NCBI GenBank assembly: GCA_030950085.1
Contig: JAUZRW010000032.1
Coordinates: 1 to 55,229 of the forward strand
Source: Anaerolineae bacterium
GTDB taxonomy: Bacteria > Chloroflexota > Anaerolineae > Aggregatilineales > Phototrophicaceae
Direction of reading: 5' to 3'
Length of the DNA stretch: 55,229 bases
The notes beneath the pieces were generated by a model. It was not told the origin of the DNA, searched no databases, and worked only from the letters and a program-made list of their open reading frames with translations. This document shows positions 25,101-33,456 of the stretch, piece by piece; within the stretch, counting starts at the first letter, position 1; the number at the start of each line of letters is the position of its first letter. A program made the translations under genes and the position numbers.

Positions 25101-28016
25101 ATGGTTGAAAATATCAACTGGTCAAGTTTTGGTGCCGGATTAGCCACCGGAATCGCAGGGACGATTGCTGCCAATCGAGCATGGAAATACATCAGTGAGT
25201 TGGAGTCCAATGCAGAAAAACCACAAGTCAAAACCGATGCACATGGCGCAATTGACAAAGGATATTTGCGTCATTTAGTCGAGATAGCACAAACATCGCA
25301 CTTATTTAGTCATAAAGTTCCTCTGAGTACCATTCTGATGGAACCACACTTCATCCCCCCCCCTGATTTCGTCACAATCCCAGATGAAGGTGCTGAATTA
25401 GAACGGGGAGGTTTTGAGGTAGTCCCTCGCATCCATGATTACCCTTATTTACACACACCCTATAATATCCCTATCATTGATATTGAGAGTTTAGGGCGTA
25501 GTGATGACACACTAATACTCATTGGGCTGCCCGGCAGTGGGCGCACAACAGCTTTAATGACAATCGCATTGTGGAGTACCGGATTTATTGAATTCCAGCA
25601 ACCTGATGATGTTGTTTCACAGCAACTGCGTCAATTAGAAAATGACCTAACACCGCAACAGCAAGCAGAACGTATCAAGAAGCGTGTCGCCCTTATGGAA
25701 CGAGTGATCCAACGTCGCGCAGAATCTCAAGCAGAGGCAGAAGGGGTTTCTAGCGAAGCTGATACACAATCCACTGCACCAGAAGATGTGCCACTCGGTC
25801 AAGCCACTGTTGTTGTATCTCGTTTCCGTCAACTCGCGCCAGTGTATGTTCATTTAGCAAGTGTGCTACCTACAACGGGCGAATACGGTCAGCACATTGA
25901 CCCTGCTGAACCCTTAATTCGAGCATTACAAGCTGAGGTTGATTGGATGACATCCAAACGAATTGGGGGCAACACCTATGAATTGCTAGAAAGAGGTCTA
26001 GCATTGGTACTCATTGATGGCTACGATGATATCCCTCATCATGACCGTCCGGCAATCATGGCGTGGCTCAAAGAATTCATCACACTATATAAACATAATC
26101 TCATCATTGTAACAATGCCGCCCCATGGATACGCCCCACTTATGGATGTTGGCGCAATGCCTGTTTTCTTACGCCCATGGGACGACCAATTACAAGTCGA
26201 TGCAGCACGCAAATATGCTGAACAATGGGAGAAATTTTCGGAAAAACCGATAGAAATAGACCCTGAAACATTCCATGAGTCAGATATGTTTTATACGGCG
26301 GTTGGTCAAGCCGCACGCGGGATGAATGCCTTCGATACGACACTGCATACGATGTCTTATTATTTAGACGACATCGGCAATGAAAGTGAACAGATGGCTG
26401 TTTATCTGCGGACTGTGCTACCCAATGCTGACGATATGATGGAACAACTCAGTAGTATGGCGGCAATGCAGCTTGACGACGGTTATATCACCCACAAAAA
26501 ATTGCTTGCACTGGCTATGGAACGTGAATTAGCCAATCTGGAAACCCCACAACCTTCAGCCAACGATGTGCCTATAGCAGAATCTATGACCGAATCGGAG
26601 CCTGAAATTGCTTCTAATGACGAAGATTATGACCGTTTTTTTAGTCATCTTGACAGTGAAGAAAGTACAGTCACCCCTACTGAGCCTGAAACCAATGTGC
26701 CAGATAAAGTAGAAGGTGCAAGTGGTCTCGCGGATACTGCGGAAGAAGCATTGAACGATGATGAAAAAGCGATTGCCGTACAACAGCGCCAAATAAGCCA
26801 CGAGCAATCTACCCTGCTCAAGACATTGGTGGAAGCAGGTTTGCTGGTTCAATATCGTGGGGGACGCTATCAATTCCGCCATGCTTTCACGACAGCGTAT
26901 CTTGCGGCATGTTTTGTCGAAGATGCCGATGAATTTACCCTGCTTAACAAACAAGCCAATCCTGATTGGGAACATGCCATTTGCTATCTGGCGCAGATGC
27001 GTGATATTGATGGTCTCGTTGCACAACAACTGTCTCACAATGATATGGATGTGTTACATGAGAATATCTTAACCCTCACAAGATGGCTTCGCTTTGCAGG
27101 GACAGACGTTAAATGGCGAAATAACCTATTTCGTTATCTGGGCAATTTAATGGTTGCGGCAAACCAATTTACATTGGTGCGCGAACGGATTGCGGCGGCA
27201 TTGTTAGGGATGCGTGACGATGGTGCATTAGTGATTTTTAGAAAGTCCATGGGGCATCCCAACCCTGAGATTCGTAAGTTGGGTTGTTTAGGTGTGGGCG
27301 TTTTACAAGATGAGGCGGCTATCGACCCCCTAGTCACCCATGCTTTGCAAGATGATAATCTGGATGTACAAACGGCGGCAGCCCTCGCCCTGAGTGCAAT
27401 TGGCACACAAGAGGCGCTAATTGCCCTTACTGAGGTCTTTGAAGAGAGCGAAGTCCGTCAGGTGCAACGTGCGATTGCGGAAAGTCTCGCGGCTAATCGT
27501 GAAGAGGGTTACTTGACCTTATTTGAAGCAGTTAAATCAAAAGAAATGATGGTACGCCGTTCAACAGTCTTCGGTCTTGGGCGAGTACGGGCAGATTGGG
27601 CGCTTATCACGCTCAATGACATCTTTTTGGAAGATAATGAGTTTTATGTTCGTTTGGCAGCAGAAAATGTATTCTCCGATATTTATGCAGCTAGTCTCAA
27701 AGGTATCCATATTTATCCTGATATTGAAGAAGCACCATGGCTGCATCAGTGGATACAAGAGCAAATCGAGGCTGGGATTCTATCCTATGATACACCACCG
27801 AATACCTTCCTTGATGTGGCATTTACGCATGAGGAAGACCCTTTTATCCGCGCACTAGCAATCGCCACCATTGGGCAATTAGGCTTAACGAATAAGATAG
27901 GCGGCCTCTATGTTGGCTTGAGTGACCGTTCGGAAATCATCCGAGATGAGTCATATCGAGCATTGGGCGAGTTCCAACAACGTTTTGGCAAACCTTTTCC
28001 TGCCCCTATTGCTTAA
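25101..28016 (+). CDS. Membrane-tethered STAND/NACHT-like ATPase with HEAT repeats
   Basis: 971 residues. A short N-terminal hydrophobic helix (SSFGAGLATGIAGTIAA, about 8-24) suggests membrane anchoring. The NTPase core has Walker A GLPGSGRTT (142-150) with Arg148 where Lys is normal, and Walker B LVLIDGYDDI (D306, D309-D310), a NACHT-like acidic cluster. An acidic disordered linker follows (about 490-560), then a helical region with FRHAFTTAYLAACF. A C-terminal HEAT/PBS-lyase-like array (about 695-870) has IRKLGCLGVGVLQDEAAIDP, VQTAAALALSAIGTQEALIA and VRRSTVFGLGRVRADWALIT. Such proteins act as ligand-triggered switches or, in some bacteria, in phage defence, but no effector domain is visible. 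AAAGGA precedes the ATG. Confidence 0.8.
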   Translation: MVENINWSSFGAGLATGIAGTIAANRAWKYISELESNAEKPQVKTDAHGAIDKGYLRHLVEIAQTSHLFSHKVPLSTILMEPHFIPPPDFVTIPDEGAELERGGFEVVPRIHDYPYLHTPYNIPIIDIESLGRSDDTLILIGLPGSGRTTALMTIALWSTGFIEFQQPDDVVSQQLRQLENDLTPQQQAERIKKRVALMERVIQRRAESQAEAEGVSSEADTQSTAPEDVPLGQATVVVSRFRQLAPVYVHLASVLPTTGEYGQHIDPAEPLIRALQAEVDWMTSKRIGGNTYELLERGLALVLIDGYDDIPHHDRPAIMAWLKEFITLYKHNLIIVTMPPHGYAPLMDVGAMPVFLRPWDDQLQVDAARKYAEQWEKFSEKPIEIDPETFHESDMFYTAVGQAARGMNAFDTTLHTMSYYLDDIGNESEQMAVYLRTVLPNADDMMEQLSSMAAMQLDDGYITHKKLLALAMERELANLETPQPSANDVPIAESMTESEPEIASNDEDYDRFFSHLDSEESTVTPTEPETNVPDKVEGASGLADTAEEALNDDEKAIAVQQRQISHEQSTLLKTLVEAGLLVQYRGGRYQFRHAFTTAYLAACFVEDADEFTLLNKQANPDWEHAICYLAQMRDIDGLVAQQLSHNDMDVLHENILTLTRWLRFAGTDVKWRNNLFRYLGNLMVAANQFTLVRERIAAALLGMRDDGALVIFRKSMGHPNPEIRKLGCLGVGVLQDEAAIDPLVTHALQDDNLDVQTAAALALSAIGTQEALIALTEVFEESEVRQVQRAIAESLAANREEGYLTLFEAVKSKEMMVRRSTVFGLGRVRADWALITLNDIFLEDNEFYVRLAAENVFSDIYAASLKGIHIYPDIEEAPWLHQWIQEQIEAGILSYDTPPNTFLDVAFTHEEDPFIRALAIATIGQLGLTNKIGGLYVGLSDRSEIIRDESYRALGEFQQRFGKPFPAPIA

Positions 28017-28082
28017 TGAAGATGGGTGTATCAAAACTCAAGCATTTCAGCATTTCTGCTCGATAGCTTTTGTGGTTTTATC

Positions 28083-28101
28083 CAAGCACTAGCTGAGGTG
28101 C
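28083..28101. terminator. Short hairpin between convergent genes
   Basis: AGCAC-TAGCTGAG-GTGCT lies in the 97-base gap between the ATPase gene and the LysM lipoprotein gene. It has no T-run, so only weak support as a bidirectional terminator. Confidence 0.3.
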
Positions 28102-28113
28102 TGACCGATTGAA

Positions 28114-29175
28114 TTACGGGTTGACAGTGATTCTAATTTCACGACTTGTTTCACTGTCATCACGATAAACAACTCGCAGTGTATACGTTGTCGTTGCTTC
28201 AGGACAAATTCGCTGTGTATTAGTCGTCGTTTGTTCATCATCCAGATAAACTGACTGTGCATCAAAGGCATCCCAACGCAATACAGTACACTCTCCGACT
28301 GTTAGCGTTGTTTCATCGGCACGAAAGGCAGTCGGGCTAGATGTTAAGGTGGCACGTTCACGCGGTACGCGCAAAACTTGACCAATCACTAAGACACTAG
28401 GATTTATAATACAATTTGCCTGTGCCATTTCTCGCACTGTTGTACCAAAGTCACGGGCAATGAATTCCATTACATCTCCAGCCACCACTGTATATCGAGT
28501 ATTCCATGCGCGGCGTGGTTCACAATCTTCATCAATATTGCTTCCCAGATTGCGGATATTTGATGCTGTAGCACGCACAATTGCCTCGCCGTCATCGTTC
28601 TCATCGTCCACATTCTCAGTATCATCAGTATCAGATAAAGCCCCCTCACTATCATCATCGCTGACAACAGATTCTGTGGCGACCTCCTCTGTCATCTCAG
28701 CACTTGCCTCCTCATTGGGCGCATCGGTTTCTTCGGGACGTGGGATACGGTCACTGGCAATTTGAGTGAGATTATCGGCGCTAATTTGTTCTGCTATCCC
28801 ATCAGGTGCTTGCACTTCATCATCAATAATTTGCAATGTTAGCGTTTGACCACTACGCAAAACATGGGTTCGTTCTTGGATAGTCACAACGGTATTGCCT
28901 TCAAGGGCATTAATCACGAAGCGGTCAGAAAATCGGCGCAATTGTACCAACCCACGTATCGAAATTGTAAAATCATCATCGCTAATCGTCACCGAGTCGC
29001 TGCTAGTAGATTGCAAAAAGACATTGCCTTCATCGACAACCGTACAGGTGAGATTATCATCCAGCACAAAACCGAGACACAGTGCAGCCGTGGGTGAGGG
29101 TATCACGGTGGGTTGAGATGCCGCACTGCATCCAAACAGGAGTCCAATTAGGGAGAGATAAATAAGCTGTTTCAT
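28114..29175 (-). CDS. LysM-domain lipoprotein
   Basis: 353 residues. The signal peptide MKQLIYLSLIGLLFGC gives a lipid-anchored Cys16. A FecR-like beta region follows (about 60-125: VQLRRFSDRFVINALEG, RTHVLRSGQTLTLQI). Next is a very acidic Glu/Asp/Thr linker (about 150-210), a LysM domain (YTVVAGDVMEFIARDFGT, then NPSVLVIGQVLRVP; about 236-282), and an Ig-like C-terminal segment (ECTVLRWDAFDAQSVYLDD, TTTYTLRVVYRD). LysM would bind peptidoglycan, placing the protein at the outer wall. A copy of the three-copy element and a 10-bp hairpin lie in its 5' region. Confidence 0.82.
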   Translation of the reverse strand: MKQLIYLSLIGLLFGCSAASQPTVIPSPTAALCLGFVLDDNLTCTVVDEGNVFLQSTSSDSVTISDDDFTISIRGLVQLRRFSDRFVINALEGNTVVTIQERTHVLRSGQTLTLQIIDDEVQAPDGIAEQISADNLTQIASDRIPRPEETDAPNEEASAEMTEEVATESVVSDDDSEGALSDTDDTENVDDENDDGEAIVRATASNIRNLGSNIDEDCEPRRAWNTRYTVVAGDVMEFIARDFGTTVREMAQANCIINPSVLVIGQVLRVPRERATLTSSPTAFRADETTLTVGECTVLRWDAFDAQSVYLDDEQTTTNTQRICPEATTTYTLRVVYRDDSETSREIRITVNP

Positions 29176-29202
29176 AAGATTTTTCTGCCATCAATAATGG
29201 AT

Positions 29203-29237
29203 AAGCGCCCATCAATTATATAGATAAATGGGCGCTT
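29203..29237. promoter_or_regulatory. Perfect 10-bp hairpin upstream of the LysM lipoprotein gene
   Basis: AAGCGCCCAT (29203-29212) pairs exactly with ATGGGCGCTT (29228-29237), about 28 bases upstream of the minus-strand ATG at 29175. There is no T-run after it on either strand, which favours an mRNA leader or DNA operator structure over a terminator. Confidence 0.4.
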
Positions 29238-29263
29238 CTGCCGTATATTCACAGAAAATCTAC

Positions 29264-29353
29264 TTGTTTAACAAAGTATCTCTGTTGACCTTATAAACGC
29301 TATCTCACACCTGTTATTTTGTGTGAGGCGCGATGAAACCCCGAAAGGGGCTT
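29264..29353 (+). ncRNA. Three-copy structured element, copy 3
   Basis: Shares the TTGTTTAACAAA palindrome, the GTGTGAGGC hairpin arm, the TGAAACCCCGAAAGGGGCTT hairpin and overall length with copies 1 and 2, while the variable part has diverged. Its hairpin CTCACAC...GTGTGAG is longer than in copies 1 and 2. The T-run is lost because the element runs into the lon stop codon, so here it can serve lon on the minus strand. It lies 89 bases upstream of the LysM lipoprotein start. Confidence 0.5.
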
Positions 29354-31796
29354 AATTTTCATCTTCTGGATTGCTATCATCTTCAAGCGCATCACGCTCA
29401 CGAAATTCTGGTGCATCGTGGAGCATAATCGCCATGACTTCTGGCATCGTTCGCACAAACTTGAGATTCATCTCGCGCAAAGCCGGTTTGGGGATATCAG
29501 CCAAATCTTTTTCATTGTCGGCAGGCAAAATAACATTCATGATTCCGCGCCGCCGTGCCGCCAAAATTTTCTCTTTTACACCGCCAACTGGTAAAACATG
29601 CCCTCGTAGCGTTACTTCACCTGTCATCGCCCAATCACTGCGAATTTTGCGCTCTGTGAAAGCAGAAATAATCGCTATTGCCAATGTAACCCCTGCTGAG
29701 GGGCCATCTTTAGGTACTGCTCCTTCTGGCATGTGGAGATGGATATCATAATTCTCGAAATCGTCATCCGACACGCTCAAATCAAGCGCCTGAGAGCGCA
29801 TATAGGCATAAGCAATTTGGGCTGATTCTTGCAAAACATCGCCAATTGAACCCGTGAGTGTCAATGAGCCTTTACCGGGCAGCAGTGCCGCTTCAATAAT
29901 CTGAATATCGCCACCGCCCGATGTCCATACCAGACCGGTGACAAGACCGATACTGTCTTCTCGGTTGAGTTGTGAGTCAATCAGATACGGGGGCCCCAGA
30001 TATTTTTCTACTAACTTGGGTGTCAGCCGTTTAGGATATTTTTTCCGCATAGCGACAAGGCGCGTAACTTTACGACAAACATTGGCAATTTCTCGTTCTA
30101 AGTTGCGGACTCCGGCTTCAAGGGTATAGTGGCGGATAATATGCAGCAATGCCCCATCCAGAAATGTGATGCCGCGCCGTGCCAGACCATGCGCTTTGAG
30201 TTGTTTCGGTATCAAGAAGCGTTTGGCAATTTGCAATTTTTCCTCTTCGGTATACGCCCGAAATTCGATGATTTCCATACGGTCTTCAAGCGCCTCCGGC
30301 AGAGGATAGAGTTCGTTTGCGGTGGCAATAAACAAGACTTTCGAGAGGTCATAGGGGACTTCTAAATAGTGGTCGGCAAATTCGTTATTTTGCTCAGGGT
30401 CTAGCACTTCGAGTAAGGCGGCGGCTGGGTCGCCACGATAGTCTTCACTCATTTTGTCGATTTCATCCAGCATAAAAACAGGATTCACTGTGCCAGACCG
30501 TTTTATCGTCTGAATGATACGACCCGGCATTGCACCAATATAGGTACGGCGGTGTCCACGAATTTCTGCTTCATCACGCACCCCACCGAGACTCACCCGC
30601 ACGAATTTACGCCCTAATGCCTCTGCGATACTCTTACCAAGTGATGTTTTGCCCACACCGGGGGGACCGACAAAACACAGAATCGGCGTTTTCATATCGC
30701 TGCCTGCCATTTTTCGCACTGCAATGTGTTCTAGTACGCGGTCTTTCACCTTTTCCAGACTGTAATGCTCCCGATTCAGCACTTTTTCAGCATGGCGCAA
30801 GTTCAAGTTATCTTTGCTGGCAGTGTGCCAAGGGATATCAAGCATCCAATTAATGTAGGTACGAATCACACTGGCTTCCGGCGCAAGCGGTGACATGATG
30901 CCTAGCCGTTGTAATTCATCTAATGCCTGTTTATGAGCCTCTTCGGGCAATTTCGCCTCAAGGATACGCTCCCGTAATTGACCTAAATCGCTGTTAAAGA
31001 CATCGCCTTCACCCAATTCCATCTGAATAACGCGCATTTGCTCTCGCAGGTAGGCTTCGCGCTGAAGACGGTTGATTTCATCTTGCACTTGATTATTGAC
31101 ATCATCTTGGACATTGATTGCGCCTATTTCGCGCTCTAAATAATCAACTACTTTCGCAAAGCGCACATCAATCAGGCGTTCATTGAGCAAGCCCTGACGC
31201 TCTTCTGTTGTTAAGGCGATAACCGATGCCAGCCAATCGACTAATTCAGATACACTAGCAATACTGTGGATATAATCTTCAATATCTGGATTTATATTCT
31301 CGCCACGTTCGGCAATGTCGATAAACAAATCAAGGGCAATCGCTTTCTGTTTTTCCAAGTGATTGATATTTTCGATACTTTCTTCGACAATCCGCGCTGT
31401 TACTATCGGAAAAGGTGTCTCTTGCACTAATCCTACAATTTCGACGCGCCGCCGCCCTTGTATCCCAAATAAGGCGCTTTCATCTTTCGTGATATCAATG
31501 ATAGCAATTTCGGTACCAATGGTCTCAAACTGCTCTTTAAGTGGCTTATCTTGTCTATCTTGATGATGATTCACGTAAATCGCCGTCTGGTGTTTTTCTA
31601 TTGCAAAGTGCGCCGCTTCAAAATTGAGAATCTTGTCAGAATCGAGGGGTAGCGGCACAATGGTATGCGGCAAAATCACATCGTTATTGGCGCGTATCAG
31701 TGGCAATTTAATCAAGTCGTCATCATTCGGTTTGGCGTTTTCAATCGCATCAAAGACGATATCGCCTGTGTTCTCTGTCGTTTCGTTTTCGCTCAT
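29352..31796 (-). CDS. lon: ATP-dependent protease Lon (LonA type)
   Basis: 814 residues, the expected LonA size. An N-terminal substrate-binding domain (about 30-220) and a coiled coil lead to the AAA+ module with Walker A GPPGVGKTS and Walker B VFMLDEIDKM, and then the Ser-Lys protease domain with the catalytic serine in KDGPSAGVTLA (Ser700) and lysine in GGVKEKILAARRRG. It degrades damaged and regulatory proteins in the cytoplasm. The start at the ATG of MSENETTENT is chosen, since the frame stays open 15 codons upstream without a ribosome binding site. A 13-bp perfect palindrome lies 24 bases upstream. Confidence 0.97.
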   Translation of the reverse strand: MSENETTENTGDIVFDAIENAKPNDDDLIKLPLIRANNDVILPHTIVPLPLDSDKILNFEAAHFAIEKHQTAIYVNHHQDRQDKPLKEQFETIGTEIAIIDITKDESALFGIQGRRRVEIVGLVQETPFPIVTARIVEESIENINHLEKQKAIALDLFIDIAERGENINPDIEDYIHSIASVSELVDWLASVIALTTEERQGLLNERLIDVRFAKVVDYLEREIGAINVQDDVNNQVQDEINRLQREAYLREQMRVIQMELGEGDVFNSDLGQLRERILEAKLPEEAHKQALDELQRLGIMSPLAPEASVIRTYINWMLDIPWHTASKDNLNLRHAEKVLNREHYSLEKVKDRVLEHIAVRKMAGSDMKTPILCFVGPPGVGKTSLGKSIAEALGRKFVRVSLGGVRDEAEIRGHRRTYIGAMPGRIIQTIKRSGTVNPVFMLDEIDKMSEDYRGDPAAALLEVLDPEQNNEFADHYLEVPYDLSKVLFIATANELYPLPEALEDRMEIIEFRAYTEEEKLQIAKRFLIPKQLKAHGLARRGITFLDGALLHIIRHYTLEAGVRNLEREIANVCRKVTRLVAMRKKYPKRLTPKLVEKYLGPPYLIDSQLNREDSIGLVTGLVWTSGGGDIQIIEAALLPGKGSLTLTGSIGDVLQESAQIAYAYMRSQALDLSVSDDDFENYDIHLHMPEGAVPKDGPSAGVTLAIAIISAFTERKIRSDWAMTGEVTLRGHVLPVGGVKEKILAARRRGIMNVILPADNEKDLADIPKPALREMNLKFVRTMPEVMAIMLHDAPEFRERDALEDDSNPEDEN

Positions 31797-31819
31797 GGGA
31801 TTTTTTCTGAATTCTGTTG

Positions 31820-31832
31820 ACAAACTGTTTGT
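31820..31832. promoter_or_regulatory. Palindrome upstream of lon
   Basis: ACAAACTGTTTGT is a perfect 6-1-6 inverted repeat 24 bases upstream of the lon ATG, in the 210-base region shared with the divergent gene at 32007. The position suits an operator over or near the lon promoter. It does not match the CIRCE or HAIR consensus as I know them. Confidence 0.4.
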
Positions 31833-32006
31833 AATCTGCAAGCGAGTCTATGTATTCGCCTGTTCATTTTTCCGACTAATGCAGGAATGGAAGAACAGTC
31901 TACTCGTATGCGATGCTGATAGCAAGCGTGGTTGCCACTTGCCGTTACTGACTGTGCTTTGTAGACTTGGAACGATTTTGTACAGCAATCGGGATTAATA
32001 CAAGCG

Positions 32007-33410
32007 ATGCGATTTCCAATTTGGCTAACAATTGTTGCGGCATTGGTCGGTCTAGCACTGGTTTATGTGCTGGGTACGATAGTCATCAAGCCCAATGCGC
32101 CGCTTATTATGCGTGCAAGTTTTGATGATGAGCGCATCACCCCTAATGCTGATGGCGATAGCGATATTACAACATTCCGCTACGAACTATCGCGCAGTGC
32201 CATCATTTCACTCATATTTACCCGTGAAGATGGGCGCGAATTTATCTTTCGTCAGAATCAGAGCCGCAGTCCACGCGATTATAGCGTTTTGTTCAGTGGC
32301 GTGGTCGATGGTTATATCAACGCAGATGAAACTTTCTCAGATGATGTCGTCATAGAACGCCGTTTGATGCCCGATGGTGTCTATACATGGCGTTTGACAG
32401 CCGCGAATGATGGTGAACAAGAAGAGGCAAACGGCACACTGATTATCGAAGATGCCGATTCTCCCCTGCCCCTGATTTCGACATTTACAGTGGGTTCACG
32501 CGAATTTACGCCCAACCAAGACGGAATCAGTGACCGTGTGGTGATTAATGTCTATCTGGAAAAAGAAGCCAATTTGAATGCTTTTTTGGTCACAGAAGAT
32601 GGAGACCGCTTTCCGATTGCCCAACGCGAAGAGTGGTCACGCGATGGCGAGGCAGGGCGTTATACATTTGACTATGAAGGCGGTGTCGATTTAGGGCAAG
32701 ACCCACCGCCCGATGGCGATTATGCGATTGTTGTCATCGCACAAGATGATGAGGGGCAGCGTGTACGGCGTGAAAGTCGATTAGCGATTCGCATGGGTGG
32801 CAAGCCGCGTGCAGAAATCGCACCACAGGCGATTGATGCTGATGTATTGTTCATGCCAATAGCCTACGATGACCGCTATTATGGTGATTTGGACAGTACA
32901 GGCGCTTTACTAGCATTGCCACAATATCCCGAAGCAGTGCGAGCAAGTGTGGTCACTGTGCCATTGGGTGATATGCTGGTTTTTCGCCTAACCATCAATA
33001 ATTATAGTGATGTCCCTCTGCGAACCACCTCTCCCATGCCGGGTACAGTCTATGAGCAAAACCAGAATGCTGCCTCACTGGGCGCATTAGAAGAACCCGG
33101 CGCATGGCGTGTCGGTATTCAGTGTGCCACATCAATCGCTTCGTTTCCGTATCGTTGGGCGATTGGCTCAGACGATGACTTGGTAACGATCGTTGATGAA
33201 GATACCGGGCGTGAATTTCAATATTTACCACCGCAAACACAAGCCGTTGTCTGGGGTGCAATCCGCATGACAGACCTTAACGAAGCGGCTAATCCGCAAA
33301 CCTGTTGGGCGGGCTTAATTCATGAACAAGTGGGTATCGGTGTCGAGAATGCTTTTGTCGGCGCACGCGATATTCAATTGGCAACCCCTTACGGCGCAGA
33401 TGAAGATTGA
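32007..33410 (+). CDS. Secreted protein with FlgD-like Ig domains
   Basis: 467 residues. An N-terminal uncleaved-type anchor (FPIWLTIVAALVGLALVYVL) is followed by two repeats with the motif ITPNADGDSDITTFRYELSR (about 47-66) and FTPNQDGISDRVVINVYLEK (about 168-187). This pattern, with an Asp-rich turn after TPN, is typical of FlgD-type/gliding-motility-associated Ig-like domains. The C-terminal part (about 300-450; LVFRLTINNYSDVPLRT, PPQTQAVVWGAIRM) resembles a BsuPI-type beta sandwich. It is presumably extracytoplasmic; binding partner unknown. First of four closely spaced plus-strand genes. Confidence 0.72.
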   Translation: MRFPIWLTIVAALVGLALVYVLGTIVIKPNAPLIMRASFDDERITPNADGDSDITTFRYELSRSAIISLIFTREDGREFIFRQNQSRSPRDYSVLFSGVVDGYINADETFSDDVVIERRLMPDGVYTWRLTAANDGEQEEANGTLIIEDADSPLPLISTFTVGSREFTPNQDGISDRVVINVYLEKEANLNAFLVTEDGDRFPIAQREEWSRDGEAGRYTFDYEGGVDLGQDPPPDGDYAIVVIAQDDEGQRVRRESRLAIRMGGKPRAEIAPQAIDADVLFMPIAYDDRYYGDLDSTGALLALPQYPEAVRASVVTVPLGDMLVFRLTINNYSDVPLRTTSPMPGTVYEQNQNAASLGALEEPGAWRVGIQCATSIASFPYRWAIGSDDDLVTIVDEDTGREFQYLPPQTQAVVWGAIRMTDLNEAANPQTCWAGLIHEQVGIGVENAFVGARDIQLATPYGADED

Positions 33411-33456
33411 GTGGTATGATTATCTCTATAATATTGGCAAATTCATTGGGGGCGAT

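Noticed and set aside
33322-33456. N-terminal extension of the lipoprotein at 33457
   Set aside because: It overlaps the previous gene and would bury a clear lipoprotein signal peptide that starts at 33457.
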